Positions 1 through 8,377 of a stretch of DNA of 64,000 nt are shown piece by piece. The translations under genes were made by a program, and so were the position numbers. A model generated the notes under the pieces. That model saw only the letters and a list, made by a program, of their open reading frames with translations, had not been told where the DNA came from and did no database searches. How positions within the stretch are numbered: position 1 is the first letter of the stretch; the number at the start of each line of letters is the position of its first letter. This DNA comes from Rhizobium aethiopicum (lineage in GTDB: Bacteria > Pseudomonadota > Alphaproteobacteria > Rhizobiales > Rhizobiaceae). The stretch is taken from NCBI RefSeq assembly GCF_900094625.1, contig NZ_FMAJ01000010.1, positions 62,001-126,000 of the forward strand, given 5' to 3'.

Positions 1-150
1 TCCTACGTCCAACGCCGACTCGGTATCGGCTATAACCGCGCCGCCTCGCTGATCGAGCGTATGGAGAAGGAAGGCATCATCGGACCGGCCAACCATGCCG
101 GCAAACGAGAAATCCTCGTTCCGACCGAGGGTGACATCCTCGACCGCTGA
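1..150 (+). CDS. ftsK: DNA translocase FtsK, C-terminal end (partial)
   Basis: The last 49 codons of a gene that begins outside the window. The peptide (SYVQRRLGIGYNRAASLIE, then MEKEGIIGPA) matches the winged-helix gamma domain at the end of FtsK/SpoIIIE translocases. In the family this domain reads the polar KOPS sequences that orient DNA pumping at the division septum during chromosome segregation. The frame is open from base 1 and stops with TGA. Only this domain is visible, so nothing can be said about the membrane or motor parts. Confidence 0.9.
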   Translation, partial: SYVQRRLGIGYNRAASLIERMEKEGIIGPANHAGKREILVPTEGDILDR

Positions 151-290
151 GACAAGCGCCATATATTTCTGGTGGGGCCGCTTTGGCGGAAACGTGATGG
201 CATTAACGCCGGTCTCTTTTCGTGCGCCGATCGCAACGCCTTGAAGACGCCGCCTTTCGGCGGCATCCAGATCGCATAAAGGAGATTTAG

Positions 291-959
291 ATGCGTAACT
301 CCGATTCCTTCCTCTCCGGCCTGGCGATGACGCGCCGCGATCTTCTCGGCGCTTGTGCCGTTGCTGCGGTCGCTAGCACGGTCCCCTTGGCCGCCATCGC
401 GCAGGCGGCAGCGCCGGCCTCCGGCACGGCGCAGGCAATCGCCGATCATTTCTCCGGCGTGACGACGATGCAGGGCGAATTCGTCCAGTTCGGTCCGCGC
501 GGCGAACAGACCGGCGGCAAGTTCTTTATCCAGCGCCCGGGCAAGCTGCGGTTCAACTATGACGACCCGTCGCCGATGAGGGTAATCGCCGACGGCAAGA
601 ATGTCGCCATCGGCAATAGCAAGCTCAAGACCTGGGATCTCTATCCGCTCTCCAAGACCCCGCTCAGCCTGCTCCTGGCGCAGCGTATCGACCTTTCCGC
701 CGGCATGGTGAAGGGCGTGAAGGAGGAGTCGGACCTGACGACGATCTCGCTCGGCAACAATACGGTGTTCGGAAACTCGACCATCACCATGATGTTCGAT
801 CCGAAGACTTACGACCTGCGTCAGTGGACGATCACCGACAACCAGGGCAAGGATACGTCGGTGATGATCTTCAACGTCAAGACGGGCGTGCAGTTCGACG
901 ACCGCGTCTTTCGGGTGCCTTACGAAAGCATTCCGGGCACGGCGGCTTCACGCGACTGA
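291..959 (+). CDS. lolA: LolA-type outer-membrane lipoprotein carrier
   Basis: A 222-aa protein of the LolA family, periplasmic chaperones that carry lipoproteins from the inner-membrane Lol complex to the outer membrane. The mature part has typical features: an early FVQFGPRGEQTGGKFFIQRPG strand pair, then GKLRFNYDDPSPMRVIADGK. AAGGAG lies 7 nt before the ATG. The N-terminus is long; residues 14-40 contain a twin-arginine stretch (MTRRDLLG) before an alanine-rich hydrophobic segment ending in AIAQA. An internal ATG would start right at that segment. It follows ftsK directly, a common order in Rhizobiales. Confidence 0.85.
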   Translation: MRNSDSFLSGLAMTRRDLLGACAVAAVASTVPLAAIAQAAAPASGTAQAIADHFSGVTTMQGEFVQFGPRGEQTGGKFFIQRPGKLRFNYDDPSPMRVIADGKNVAIGNSKLKTWDLYPLSKTPLSLLLAQRIDLSAGMVKGVKEESDLTTISLGNNTVFGNSTITMMFDPKTYDLRQWTITDNQGKDTSVMIFNVKTGVQFDDRVFRVPYESIPGTAASRD

Positions 960-977
960 ATCCTTTTCGGTTGATCT

Positions 978-1007
978 CCGGCCGCTTTTGCAAGCGGCCG
1001 GTTCCCT
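978..1007 (+). terminator. Hairpin after lolA
   Basis: A perfect 10-bp stem (CCGGCCGCTT with AAGCGGCCGG) around a TTGC loop lies 18 bases after the lolA stop. The T-tract that follows is poor (GTTCCC), so this may be a weak or Rho-assisted terminator. Confidence 0.5.
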
Positions 1008-1094
1008 CACGTGTGCCTTTGTTCTAAAGCCCTTTCATGAAAACGCGCCAGGGTCGAGCCACTGTTCTGTGGTTCGGCTGGCAGGCGTGATCGG

Positions 1095-1916
1095 ATGCAA
1101 GAGGGCATGGGCATGGGCTTTTCAATCACCACCTGGAACATCAACTCGGTGCGGTTGCGCATGCCGATCGTTGAGCAGCTCGTTCTCAAGCACAGGCCGG
1201 ATATTCTCTGCCTGCAGGAGACCAAGGTACCGAACGAGCTCTTTCCGGCCGCGCCGTTGCGGGCCATGGGTTACGATCACATCATCATCCACGGCCAGAA
1301 GGGCTATCATGGCGTGGCGATCGCCTCGCGCATCCCGCTGACGGAGGATCACCGGCAGGATTATTGCGGCGTCGGCGATGCCCGCCACATATCGGCGGTG
1401 TTCGAGCGCGGCAATCGCCGCATCCGGCTGCACAATTTCTACGTCCCGGCCGGCGGCGACGAGCCGGACCGCACGATCAATCCGAAATTCGGCCATAAGC
1501 TCGATTTCATCGAGGAGATGAAGCTCTTGAAAGCCAATGGCGAGGCCAATACGTCGGCCATCCTGGTCGGTGACCTCAATATCGCGCCACTGGAGCACGA
1601 CGTCTGGTCGCACAAGCAGCTGCTGAAAATCGTCAGCCATACGCCTGTCGAAACCGACGGGCTGCTCGAGGTGATGAAACGCGGCGCCTGGCTCGATCTC
1701 ATGCGCCAGCACGTGCCGGCCAGCGAGAAGCTTTACACCTGGTGGAGCTACCGCGCCAAGGACTGGGAGGCGGCCGACCGCGGCCGCCGACTCGACCATA
1801 TCTGGTCGTCATCGGATCTCGGGCCGCATCTCCAGCGGATCGAGATCCTGAAGGAGGCGCGCGGCTGGGACCGGCCGTCGGACCACGTGCCGGTGACGGC
1901 GCATTTTGATTTCTGA
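1095..1916 (+). CDS. xthA: Exodeoxyribonuclease III
   Basis: A 273-aa AP endonuclease/3'-5' exonuclease of the ExoIII family, which acts in base-excision repair. Family motifs are present in order: WNINSVRLR near the start, the metal-binding Glu in LCLQETKV, the catalytic GDLNIAP, then RLDHIWSS and the C-terminal SDHVPVTAHF with the catalytic His. Length is normal. ATG codons at residues 1, 5 and 7 make the exact start uncertain; the one at residue 7 (GFSITTWNIN) fits the family best. Confidence 0.92.
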   Translation: MQEGMGMGFSITTWNINSVRLRMPIVEQLVLKHRPDILCLQETKVPNELFPAAPLRAMGYDHIIIHGQKGYHGVAIASRIPLTEDHRQDYCGVGDARHISAVFERGNRRIRLHNFYVPAGGDEPDRTINPKFGHKLDFIEEMKLLKANGEANTSAILVGDLNIAPLEHDVWSHKQLLKIVSHTPVETDGLLEVMKRGAWLDLMRQHVPASEKLYTWWSYRAKDWEAADRGRRLDHIWSSSDLGPHLQRIEILKEARGWDRPSDHVPVTAHFDF

Positions 1917-1922
1917 TGGCAA

Positions 1923-2378
1923 TCAACTAAAGCGGTGGAACTGGCTTGCGGCCTTTGCCGCAAGTTCCGCCAGGTTGTCGCGGATGCGGTTTTCGATCAG
2001 CCGTGCCGCGTCGGGATATTCCTCGAGCAGCCGATGAAAGAGGGCGCGGGTGATGCGGATGATGCCGGTGTCCTCGCGTGCGATCGCGGTGAACTTGCGC
2101 TCCACCAGGGTGACCAGCGCCAGCTCGGAAATCAGTGTTCCCGGCCCGGCGACTGCCTCCGCCCGGTGCATGCCGTCGCTGCTCGTCGTGCTGAGTTCCA
2201 GACTGCCGCTCAAAATGACATAAGCGCTTTCGGCCGGCGAACCCTGACGAAACAGCATTTGGCCGGCGGCGATCATGCGCCGGTCGGCGCCGAAGGCGAT
2301 CAGCCGCAACTGGTCCTCGCTCATGTCCCTGAACAATGGAAGCTGCGAGAGCAGATGAATGTCGTCAGTCAGCGCCAT
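1923..2378 (-). CDS. Cyclic-nucleotide-binding domain protein
   Basis: A 151-aa protein that is essentially one cNMP-binding (CRP-like) beta-barrel: PLFRDMSEDQLRLIAFGADRR, then GQMLFRQGSPAESAYVILSGSLE. The phosphate-binding cassette is degenerate (GTLISELALVTLVERKFTA), so nucleotide binding is uncertain. There is no helix-turn-helix, so it is not a CRP-type DNA binder by itself. I started it at MALTDDIH; a longer frame would run into the repeat at 2393-2516. It lies downstream of the CenR-like regulator on the same strand, a pairing I recall for the Brucella otpR/cenR locus, so the two may work together. Confidence 0.75.
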   Translation of the reverse strand: MALTDDIHLLSQLPLFRDMSEDQLRLIAFGADRRMIAAGQMLFRQGSPAESAYVILSGSLELSTTSSDGMHRAEAVAGPGTLISELALVTLVERKFTAIAREDTGIIRITRALFHRLLEEYPDAARLIENRIRDNLAELAAKAASQFHRFS

Positions 2379-2392
2379 CAGGGCTTTTCGCC

Positions 2393-2516
2393 TTAGAGCA
2401 ATTCCAGCAAAAGTGCCTGGCCTCTTGCCAGGCAATGCGTGAAACGCTTTTGCCGGGAACTGCGTGAAAACAAGAGATAGAGCATTCCGTGATTCGGAGA
2501 AAACGGAAATGCCCTA
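2393..2516 (-). repeat. Family C palindromic intergenic repeat (full copy)
   Basis: Read on the minus strand it starts TAGGGCATTTCCG, continues with an inverted partner (CGGAATGCTCTA), then TCTTGTTTTCACGC, and ends TGCTGGAATTGCTCTA. It has two palindromic modules. The second module here carries an extra GCCTGGCAAGAGGCCAGGC hairpin that the copy at 26686-26746 lacks. The element fills the gap between the response-regulator gene and the cNMP-binding gene, and its edge contains the stop codon of the former. Confidence 0.75.
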
Positions 2517-3197
2517 GGGTATGATCTTGTAGCCGCCGTTTTCCGTCACCAGGATTTCGGCATTGGACGGATCGCGCTCGATCTTCTGGCGCAGCCGGTA
2601 GACATGGGTTTCCAGCGTGTGCGTCGTCACGCCTGAGTTATAGCCCCAGACCTCTTCAAGAAGCACGTCGCGGGTGACGACCTTCTGTTCGGCGCGGTAG
2701 AGATAGCGGATGATCGCCGCTTCCTTTTCCGTCAGCCGGATCTTCTGGCCATTGTCGGTTGTCAGCAGCTTCTGACTCGGCTTGAAGAGATAGGGGCCGA
2801 CGGTAAAGGTCGCGTCCTCGCTCTGCTCGTGCTGGCGCAATTGTACGCGGATGCGCGCAAGCAGCACGGCGAAGCGGAAGGGCTTGGTGACATAGTCATT
2901 GGCGCCGGCTTCGAGGCCGAGGATCGTGTCCGAATCGGTATCGTGGCCGGTCAGCATGATGATCGGCGCCTTGAAGCCGCCCTTGCGCAAGAGCTTCACC
3001 GCCTCGCGGCCGTCCATATCGGGCAGGCCGACATCCATGATCAAGAGGTCGACCGGCGTCGAACGGGCGGTCGCAACACCCTTGCCGGCGTTGGCTTCCT
3101 GCAGAACCGTGAATTCCTCATAAAGCGACAATTGCTCCGTCAGTGTCTGGCGAAGGTCCTCGTCGTCATCCACCAGAAGAATGGTTCGTGCGGTCAT
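2514..3197 (-). CDS. cenR: OmpR-family response regulator, CenR-like
   Basis: A 227-aa response regulator with an N-terminal receiver and a C-terminal winged-helix domain. Receiver residues are intact: the acidic pocket VDDDED, phosphoacceptor Asp55 in LLIMDVGLPDMDG, Thr in MLTGHD and Lys in VTKPF. The output domain ends with THTLETHVYRLRQKIE and the terminal GGYKIIP hairpin. The sequence and the cNMP-binding neighbour resemble the alphaproteobacterial CenR/OtpR regulator of cell-envelope genes; the family is clear, the exact orthology is inferred. No histidine kinase gene is adjacent. The TAG stop coincides with the edge of a family C repeat. Confidence 0.8.
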   Translation of the reverse strand: MTARTILLVDDDEDLRQTLTEQLSLYEEFTVLQEANAGKGVATARSTPVDLLIMDVGLPDMDGREAVKLLRKGGFKAPIIMLTGHDTDSDTILGLEAGANDYVTKPFRFAVLLARIRVQLRQHEQSEDATFTVGPYLFKPSQKLLTTDNGQKIRLTEKEAAIIRYLYRAEQKVVTRDVLLEEVWGYNSGVTTHTLETHVYRLRQKIERDPSNAEILVTENGGYKIIP

Positions 3198-3365
3198 GCC
3201 GTTGCGTCCTCAAAGTTAAGTCCCCTAGTCCTACGCCAAATTGCAGCTTTGGCAAGGATCGGCCGGCGGGGCTGTTGCCCGGCAGGATTTCATATGATTT
3301 CAATTAAGTCCTCAAGCAATGCAAGACATGCGAGAAAAATGGAAAAAGCAAGGCGGAGCCAGCGG

Positions 3366-3887
3366 ATGAGGTCATCCACCATCGTGGTGCGCCCGGCGCC
3401 GGGGAAGAAGAGCCGCGCGATCGTCCGCTTCGGCGCGATCACTGTGCCTGCCGCGATCGGCCGCTCCGGCCGCACCATCATGAAACGCGAGGGCGACGGC
3501 GCCACGCCGATCGCATCGATGAGGCTGATATCAGGCTTTCGGCGCGGCGAGCGGAACGGCCATCTTTCGACTGCACTTTCCCTACGCCGCATCCGCGCCG
3601 ACATGCTCTGGTGCGACCAGCCCGGCAACGCCAACTATAACCGCCTTGTCCGGGCGCCGTTCGGCGCGAGCCATGAGGAGATACGGCGCAGCGACGGGCT
3701 CTACGATATCTGCCTGGTGATGGACTGGAACATCTCCTCGCGGGCGCGCAATCGCGGCTCGGCGATCTTCTTCCATCTCATCCGGCCAGGTTATGAGCCG
3801 ACGGCGGGCTGCGTCGCCGTAAGCCTCAGCGACATGCGCCGCCTTCTGCCCCACCTTCGCAAGGGAACGATTGTCCGGGTGCTCTGA
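3366..3887 (+). CDS. L,D-transpeptidase (YkuD) family protein
   Basis: A 173-aa protein with the YkuD-type active-site block: FFHLIRPGYEPTAGCVAVS, where the His and the Cys are the expected catalytic pair, plus an upstream MKREGDGATPIASM segment seen in this family. Such enzymes form 3-3 cross-links or anchor proteins in peptidoglycan. No signal peptide is evident with the chosen ATG, which has GGCGGAG upstream; an ATG at 3339 is an alternative. It is divergent from the CenR-like envelope regulator, so regulation by it is possible but unproven. Confidence 0.75.
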   Translation: MRSSTIVVRPAPGKKSRAIVRFGAITVPAAIGRSGRTIMKREGDGATPIASMRLISGFRRGERNGHLSTALSLRRIRADMLWCDQPGNANYNRLVRAPFGASHEEIRRSDGLYDICLVMDWNISSRARNRGSAIFFHLIRPGYEPTAGCVAVSLSDMRRLLPHLRKGTIVRVL

Positions 3888-4018
3888 TTGTTTTGCGGAA
3901 GCGCCCGCCTATATGCTTTTGGTGACCGAGCGCTCAGGCTGAAACGCGTTCAGGGACGTCCGTGGATCCGCGGGCGCAATTCATGCCCGTCCATTTTTCA
4001 AACTCCCGGAGATATATT

Positions 4019-4849
4019 GTGACCGCTCAACCCATCATCACTTTCCATGACGGACATTCCATTCCGCAGGTCGGCCTCGGCGTCTGGCAGACGCCGCAGG
4101 AGATTGCCGCGCCGACGGTGCGCACCGCCATTGCCGCGGGTTATCGCCATATCGATACGGCATCCGGCTACGACAACGAAGAGGGTGTCGGTGAAGGCAT
4201 CCGCTCCTCCGGTCTCGACCGCAAGGACATCTTCGTCACCACCAAGCTCAGGAACACCGATCAGGGCTACGACAATACGCTGCGCGCTTTCGATGGCAGC
4301 CTGAAGAAGCTCGGTTCCGACTATGTCGACCTCTATCTCGTTCACTGGCCGTCGCCGCATCGCGGCCTCTACACCGAGACCTGGAAGGCCTTCGTGCGCA
4401 TCCGGGAAGAGGGCCGGGCCCGCTCGATCGGCGTGTCGAATTTCTATCCCGAACATCTCGAGCGCATCATCGGCGAGACCGGCGTCGTTCCGGTCATCAA
4501 CCAGATCGAGCTGCATCCCGACTTCCAGCAAAGGGCGGCGCAAGACGCTCACCAGAAGCTGAACATCGTCACGCAATCCTGGAGCCCGCTCGGACAAGGC
4601 AAGTTCATCTCGAACAAGCTCATTGGCGAGATTGCCAAGAAACATCAGAAGACGCCGGCCCAGGTGATCATCCGCTGGCACATCGATACCGGCCTCGTCG
4701 TCATCCCGAAGTCGGTGACGCCGTCGCGCATCGAGGAGAACTTCCAGGTGTTCGATTTCAAGCTCGATGCCGAGGACATGGCGGCGATCGCCACGCTCGA
4801 CAGCGCCTCCGCCCGCATGGGGCCAGATCCGATGACGGCGTCCTTCTGA
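4019..4849 (+). CDS. Aldo/keto reductase
   Basis: A 276-aa single-domain NAD(P)H-dependent aldo/keto reductase. Visible are the start IPQVGLGVWQTP, the Asp/Tyr of the catalytic tetrad in HIDTASGYDNEEGVG, Lys in FVTTKLRN and His in LVHWPSP, then the cofactor-binding VIPKSVTPSRIEENF. It resembles 2,5-diketo-gluconate reductase-type enzymes; the substrate cannot be told. I chose the GTG start because CGGAGA precedes it and the protein then begins TAQPIITFHDG as in relatives; an ATG 57 bases upstream has no such support. Confidence 0.85.
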   Translation: MTAQPIITFHDGHSIPQVGLGVWQTPQEIAAPTVRTAIAAGYRHIDTASGYDNEEGVGEGIRSSGLDRKDIFVTTKLRNTDQGYDNTLRAFDGSLKKLGSDYVDLYLVHWPSPHRGLYTETWKAFVRIREEGRARSIGVSNFYPEHLERIIGETGVVPVINQIELHPDFQQRAAQDAHQKLNIVTQSWSPLGQGKFISNKLIGEIAKKHQKTPAQVIIRWHIDTGLVVIPKSVTPSRIEENFQVFDFKLDAEDMAAIATLDSASARMGPDPMTASF

Positions 4850-4899
4850 TCGGAGTTGCGGTCAATACCGCCGATCGGCTGTCGACGCCGCAATGGAAG

Positions 4900-4940
4900 A
4901 AGCCGCCCGATGCGCTGAGACGCACGGGCGGCTTTCTGTT
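4900..4940 (+). terminator. Intrinsic terminator after the aldo/keto reductase
   Basis: A 10-bp stem (AAGCCGCCCG with CGGGCGGCTT) with an inner TGCG/CGCA pair is followed by TTTCTGTTT. It lies between the convergent aldo/keto reductase and leuC genes. Confidence 0.75.
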
Positions 4941-4957
4941 TCATGCCGTCGAACGGG

Positions 4958-6367
4958 TCAGTTCCACTCGCGGATATCGACGAAGTGCCCGGCGATCGCG
5001 GCGGCGGCCGCCATGGCCGGAGATACGAGATGCGTACGGCCCTTGAAGCCCTGGCGGCCTTCGAAGTTGCGGTTGGACGTGGAGGCGCAACGCTCGCCCG
5101 GCTTCAGGCGGTCGTCGTTCATGGCGAGACACATGGAGCAGCCCGGCTCACGCCAGTCGAAGCCGGCGGCCTTGAAGATCTTGTCGAGGCCTTCGGCTTC
5201 CGCCTGTTCCTTGACGAGGCCGGAACCCGGAACGATCATGGCGTTGACGGTCGAGGCGACGGTCTTGCCCTCGACGACCTTGGCGACGGCGCGCAGGTCT
5301 TCGATGCGGCCGTTGGTGCAGGAACCGATGAAGACACGATCAATGCTGATATCGGTCATCGGCGTGCCTGGCTTCAGGCCCATATAGTCAAGCGCACGCC
5401 ACTTGGAGGCACGCTTCGTCTCGTCCTGGATTTCATCCGGGTTCGGCACGGTGCCCTGAACGGAGACGACGTCCTCAGGCGAAGATCCCCAGGAGACGAT
5501 CGGCGGCAGTTCGGCGGCGTTGAGCTTGACGATCCGGTCGAAATGAGCGCCTTCGTCTGATTTCAGCGTCTTCCAATACGCGATCGCCTGTTCGAGCGCC
5601 TCGCCCTTCGGCGCGCGCGGCTTGCCCTTGATATATTCGAAGGTGATCTCGTCAGGGGCGATCAGGCCGGCGCGGGCGCCGCCTTCGATGGACATATTGC
5701 AGATCGTCATGCGGCCTTCCATCGACAGAGCGCGGATCGCTTCGCCGGCATATTCGATGACGTAGCCGGTGCCGCCAGCAGTGCCGATCTCGCCGATAAT
5801 GGCGAGAACAATATCCTTGGCGGTGACGCCTGCCGGCAGCTGGCCATCGACCTGCACCAGCATGTTTTTGGCCTTTTTCTGGATCAGCGTCTGGGTGGCG
5901 AGAACGTGCTCGACCTCAGACGTGCCGATGCCGTGAGCGAGCGAGCCGAAGGCGCCATGCGTGGAGGTATGGCTGTCGCCGCAAACGATTGTCATGCCGG
6001 GCAGGGTGAAGCCCTGTTCCGGCCCGATGATGTGGACGATGCCCTGGCGCTTATCGTTTTCGGAATAATATTCGACGTTGAATTCGGCGGCATTCTTGGC
6101 GAGCTGCTCGACCTGAATGCGGCTTTCCTCGTTCTTGATGCCGAGATGGCGGTCGGCCGAGGTCGGAACGTTGTGGTCGACGACAGCAAGCGTCTTCTCC
6201 GGGGCGCGGACCTTGCGGCCGGACATGCGCAGGCCTTCGAAAGCCTGCGGCGAGGTTACTTCGTGGACCAGGTGGCGGTCGATGTAGAGAAGACAGGTTC
6301 CGTCTGCCTGCTCGTCGACGAGATGATCGTCCCAGATCTTGTCGTAGAGGGTACGCGGTGCGCTCAT
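4958..6367 (-). CDS. leuC: 3-isopropylmalate dehydratase, large subunit
   Basis: A 469-aa aconitase-superfamily enzyme that isomerises 2-isopropylmalate to 3-isopropylmalate in leucine synthesis, working with LeuD (not in this window). It begins MSAPRTLYDKIWDDHLV. The substrate loop VCGDSHTSTHGAFG and the three Fe-S ligands in IGSCTNGRIEDL and GCSMCLAMN are intact. Length is normal for the family. It is a single gene here, with about 240 bp of non-coding DNA upstream. Confidence 0.95.
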   Translation of the reverse strand: MSAPRTLYDKIWDDHLVDEQADGTCLLYIDRHLVHEVTSPQAFEGLRMSGRKVRAPEKTLAVVDHNVPTSADRHLGIKNEESRIQVEQLAKNAAEFNVEYYSENDKRQGIVHIIGPEQGFTLPGMTIVCGDSHTSTHGAFGSLAHGIGTSEVEHVLATQTLIQKKAKNMLVQVDGQLPAGVTAKDIVLAIIGEIGTAGGTGYVIEYAGEAIRALSMEGRMTICNMSIEGGARAGLIAPDEITFEYIKGKPRAPKGEALEQAIAYWKTLKSDEGAHFDRIVKLNAAELPPIVSWGSSPEDVVSVQGTVPNPDEIQDETKRASKWRALDYMGLKPGTPMTDISIDRVFIGSCTNGRIEDLRAVAKVVEGKTVASTVNAMIVPGSGLVKEQAEAEGLDKIFKAAGFDWREPGCSMCLAMNDDRLKPGERCASTSNRNFEGRQGFKGRTHLVSPAMAAAAAIAGHFVDIREWN

Positions 6368-6610
6368 GGCGTTAAGTCCGTTTTTGAAAGCTTTGGAAAA
6401 TCGGAAAAAGCGGATCAGGCTCCGCCGGCCGTCATTCGATCAACGAAGTCGGCTGTTGAGCGCACCGGATACGCAAGCAAAGAACCGTGCCGGCAGGCGA
6501 TAATGATCCTGCAGCACGAAAATATGCGCACCAATGCAACTGAACTTGGATTCCATGGCGCTGGATATAGCGATTTTCGATCGAAACGGCAATTCGAATC
6601 GTGAGGCGCC

Positions 6611-7429
6611 TTACCGTCGCGGCATCTGCTTCATCTTCTTCTCGATCCGCCGCAGCGCCAGCGATAGGCCGATCGTCAGGATCAGGTAGATATAGGTGAC
6701 GATCGAATAGGTCTCGAAGAAGCGAAAAGAGCCGGAGGCATAGACCTTGCCCATTTGCGTGATGTCGGCGACGCCGAGAACGGAAACGAGGGAGGAATCC
6801 TTCACCATCGAAACGAAGTCGTTGGAGAGCGGCGGGAAGATCACCCTGATCGCCTGCGGGAAGACGACAAGCCGGAAGCGGCGGTAGCGCGACAGACCGA
6901 GCGACTTGGCTGCCTCGATCTGGCCGATATCGACCGATTGGAAGCCGGCGCGGAAGATTTCCGCAATGAACGAGGAATAGCCGATCATCAGTGCGATGAT
7001 GGCGCGCCACATCAGCGACAGGTCGCGCACGAGGATCGGCTCGGCAATACCTGATTTCACCAAGGGTGTGATCATGAGGTTATAGGCCGTCACGAGACCG
7101 GGTGCGCCGACGAAGGCGACGTAGAAAAGCAGCACCAGGATGGGGATGCCGCGGATGATCTCGATGTAGAAGCGGGCGATCTGGCGCAGCACGATACTGT
7201 CGGACAGGCCAAGCAACGCGATGCCGAGACCAAGCACTGTCGCCAGCATAAAGGCGACCAGTGTCACGAACACGGTAATGCCGGCGCCATTGACGACGGT
7301 CCGGAAGACCTGCGTGTAAATGTCGTTGGTGACGATGACGACGGCGAGTACTACGCCTATCAGTATGAGGAGGGCCAGCCACCAGGGGCGGTCTTCCTTC
7401 TCCTGTCGCGGGAATGGTTGCGGCGCCAT
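6611..7429 (-). CDS. Polar amino-acid ABC transporter permease
   Basis: A 272-aa inner-membrane permease of the His/Glu/Gln type. It has several hydrophobic segments, the family block GVNGAG-like VNGAGITVFVT, and the cytoplasmic EAA loop (EAAKSLGLSRYRRFRLV, then FPQAIRVIFPP) that docks the ATPase. The start MAPQPFPRQEKEDRPWW lies 11 bp after the stop of the binding-protein gene, so the two form one transcript. No ATPase gene follows, so the ATPase must be encoded elsewhere. Confidence 0.88.
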   Translation of the reverse strand: MAPQPFPRQEKEDRPWWLALLILIGVVLAVVIVTNDIYTQVFRTVVNGAGITVFVTLVAFMLATVLGLGIALLGLSDSIVLRQIARFYIEIIRGIPILVLLFYVAFVGAPGLVTAYNLMITPLVKSGIAEPILVRDLSLMWRAIIALMIGYSSFIAEIFRAGFQSVDIGQIEAAKSLGLSRYRRFRLVVFPQAIRVIFPPLSNDFVSMVKDSSLVSVLGVADITQMGKVYASGSFRFFETYSIVTYIYLILTIGLSLALRRIEKKMKQMPRR

Positions 7430-7440
7430 TGCTCGGGGGA

Positions 7441-8238
7441 TTATTCGCCCATCTTGTAGTCGAGGAACCACTTCTTGTTCAGCGCATCGAAGGTGCCCTC
7501 CGCCTTCAACGCGGCGATGGCGGCATTGACGGGGGCGACGAGATCCGAACCCTTCGGGAAGATGAAGCCGAAGTCTTCGGTGCCGAGCGGTTCGCCGACC
7601 ACCTTCAGGGCGCCGTTCGAGGAATCGACGTAGCCCTTGGCAGCGACGCTGTCGGTCAGGACTAGATCGACGTCGCCGGTCTTCAGGGCCTGAACGGTTG
7701 CGCCGAAGGTTTCGAAAAGCTTGATCCGCGGGTTCTGTTCGTTGCCGTCGAGGATTTCATAGACGGCGGTGTAGAAAGGCGAAGTACCCGGCTGGGCGCC
7801 GATCAGGCCGTCGTTGAAGGCGCCAAAGGACTTGGCATCGGTGAAGCGTTTTTCGTCGCCGCGCACCAGCATGAACTGCTGCGAGCGCATGTAGGAATCG
7901 GAGAAGTCCACCTTCTGCTTGCGGTCGTCCTTGATGGTGATGCCGGTCATGCCGATGTTGTACTGGCCGTCGGAAACCGCCTGGATCATCGCGTCCCAGC
8001 TGGTGTTCTGGTATTCGACCTTGAAGTTCAGCCGCTTGGCGATCTCGTTCATCGCATCATATTCCCAGCCGATCGCCTTGCCCGATTTCGGATCGACGAA
8101 CTGCAGCGGCGGATAGGCATTTTCGGTAACGACGACGACGCTCTTGCCGCCAAGATCGGGCAGTTCGGCGGCCGATGCGGTCAGGGGCAGAAGAGCAAGG
8201 GCGGCAAAGCCAGCAAGAACGGTACGACGGAACAACAT
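7441..8238 (-). CDS. Amino-acid ABC transporter substrate-binding protein
   Basis: A 265-aa periplasmic binding protein of the polar amino-acid family (SBP_bac_3). A Sec signal peptide (MLFRRTVLAGFAALALLPLTASAAE) is followed by VVVVTENAYPPLQFVDPKSG and GWEYDAMNEIAKRL, and later by IGMTGITIKDDRKQKVDFSD, where the ligand-binding Arg is expected. It is the first gene of a two-gene unit with the permease. The ligand is probably a polar amino acid or an opine; the sequence alone does not say. Confidence 0.88.
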   Translation of the reverse strand: MLFRRTVLAGFAALALLPLTASAAELPDLGGKSVVVVTENAYPPLQFVDPKSGKAIGWEYDAMNEIAKRLNFKVEYQNTSWDAMIQAVSDGQYNIGMTGITIKDDRKQKVDFSDSYMRSQQFMLVRGDEKRFTDAKSFGAFNDGLIGAQPGTSPFYTAVYEILDGNEQNPRIKLFETFGATVQALKTGDVDLVLTDSVAAKGYVDSSNGALKVVGEPLGTEDFGFIFPKGSDLVAPVNAAIAALKAEGTFDALNKKWFLDYKMGE

Positions 8239-8320
8239 TGAACGGTTTCCCAAATTGAACGGCAAAAACTGTCACGGAAGATAGGTGTGAGGCAAGGCCG
8301 CCGGCTGCATGGGGGCGCAA

Positions 8321-8353
8321 AAAATAGAAAAGGCGGCCCGAAGACCGCCTTTC
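8321..8353 (-). terminator. Intrinsic terminator after rplS
   Basis: On the minus strand an AAAGGCGG/CCGCCTTT stem is followed by TTCTATTTTTT. It lies about 25 bp after the rplS stop and should end the ffh-to-rplS transcript. Confidence 0.8.
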
Positions 8354-8377
8354 CACAAACAGAATTTTGCGCAGATA

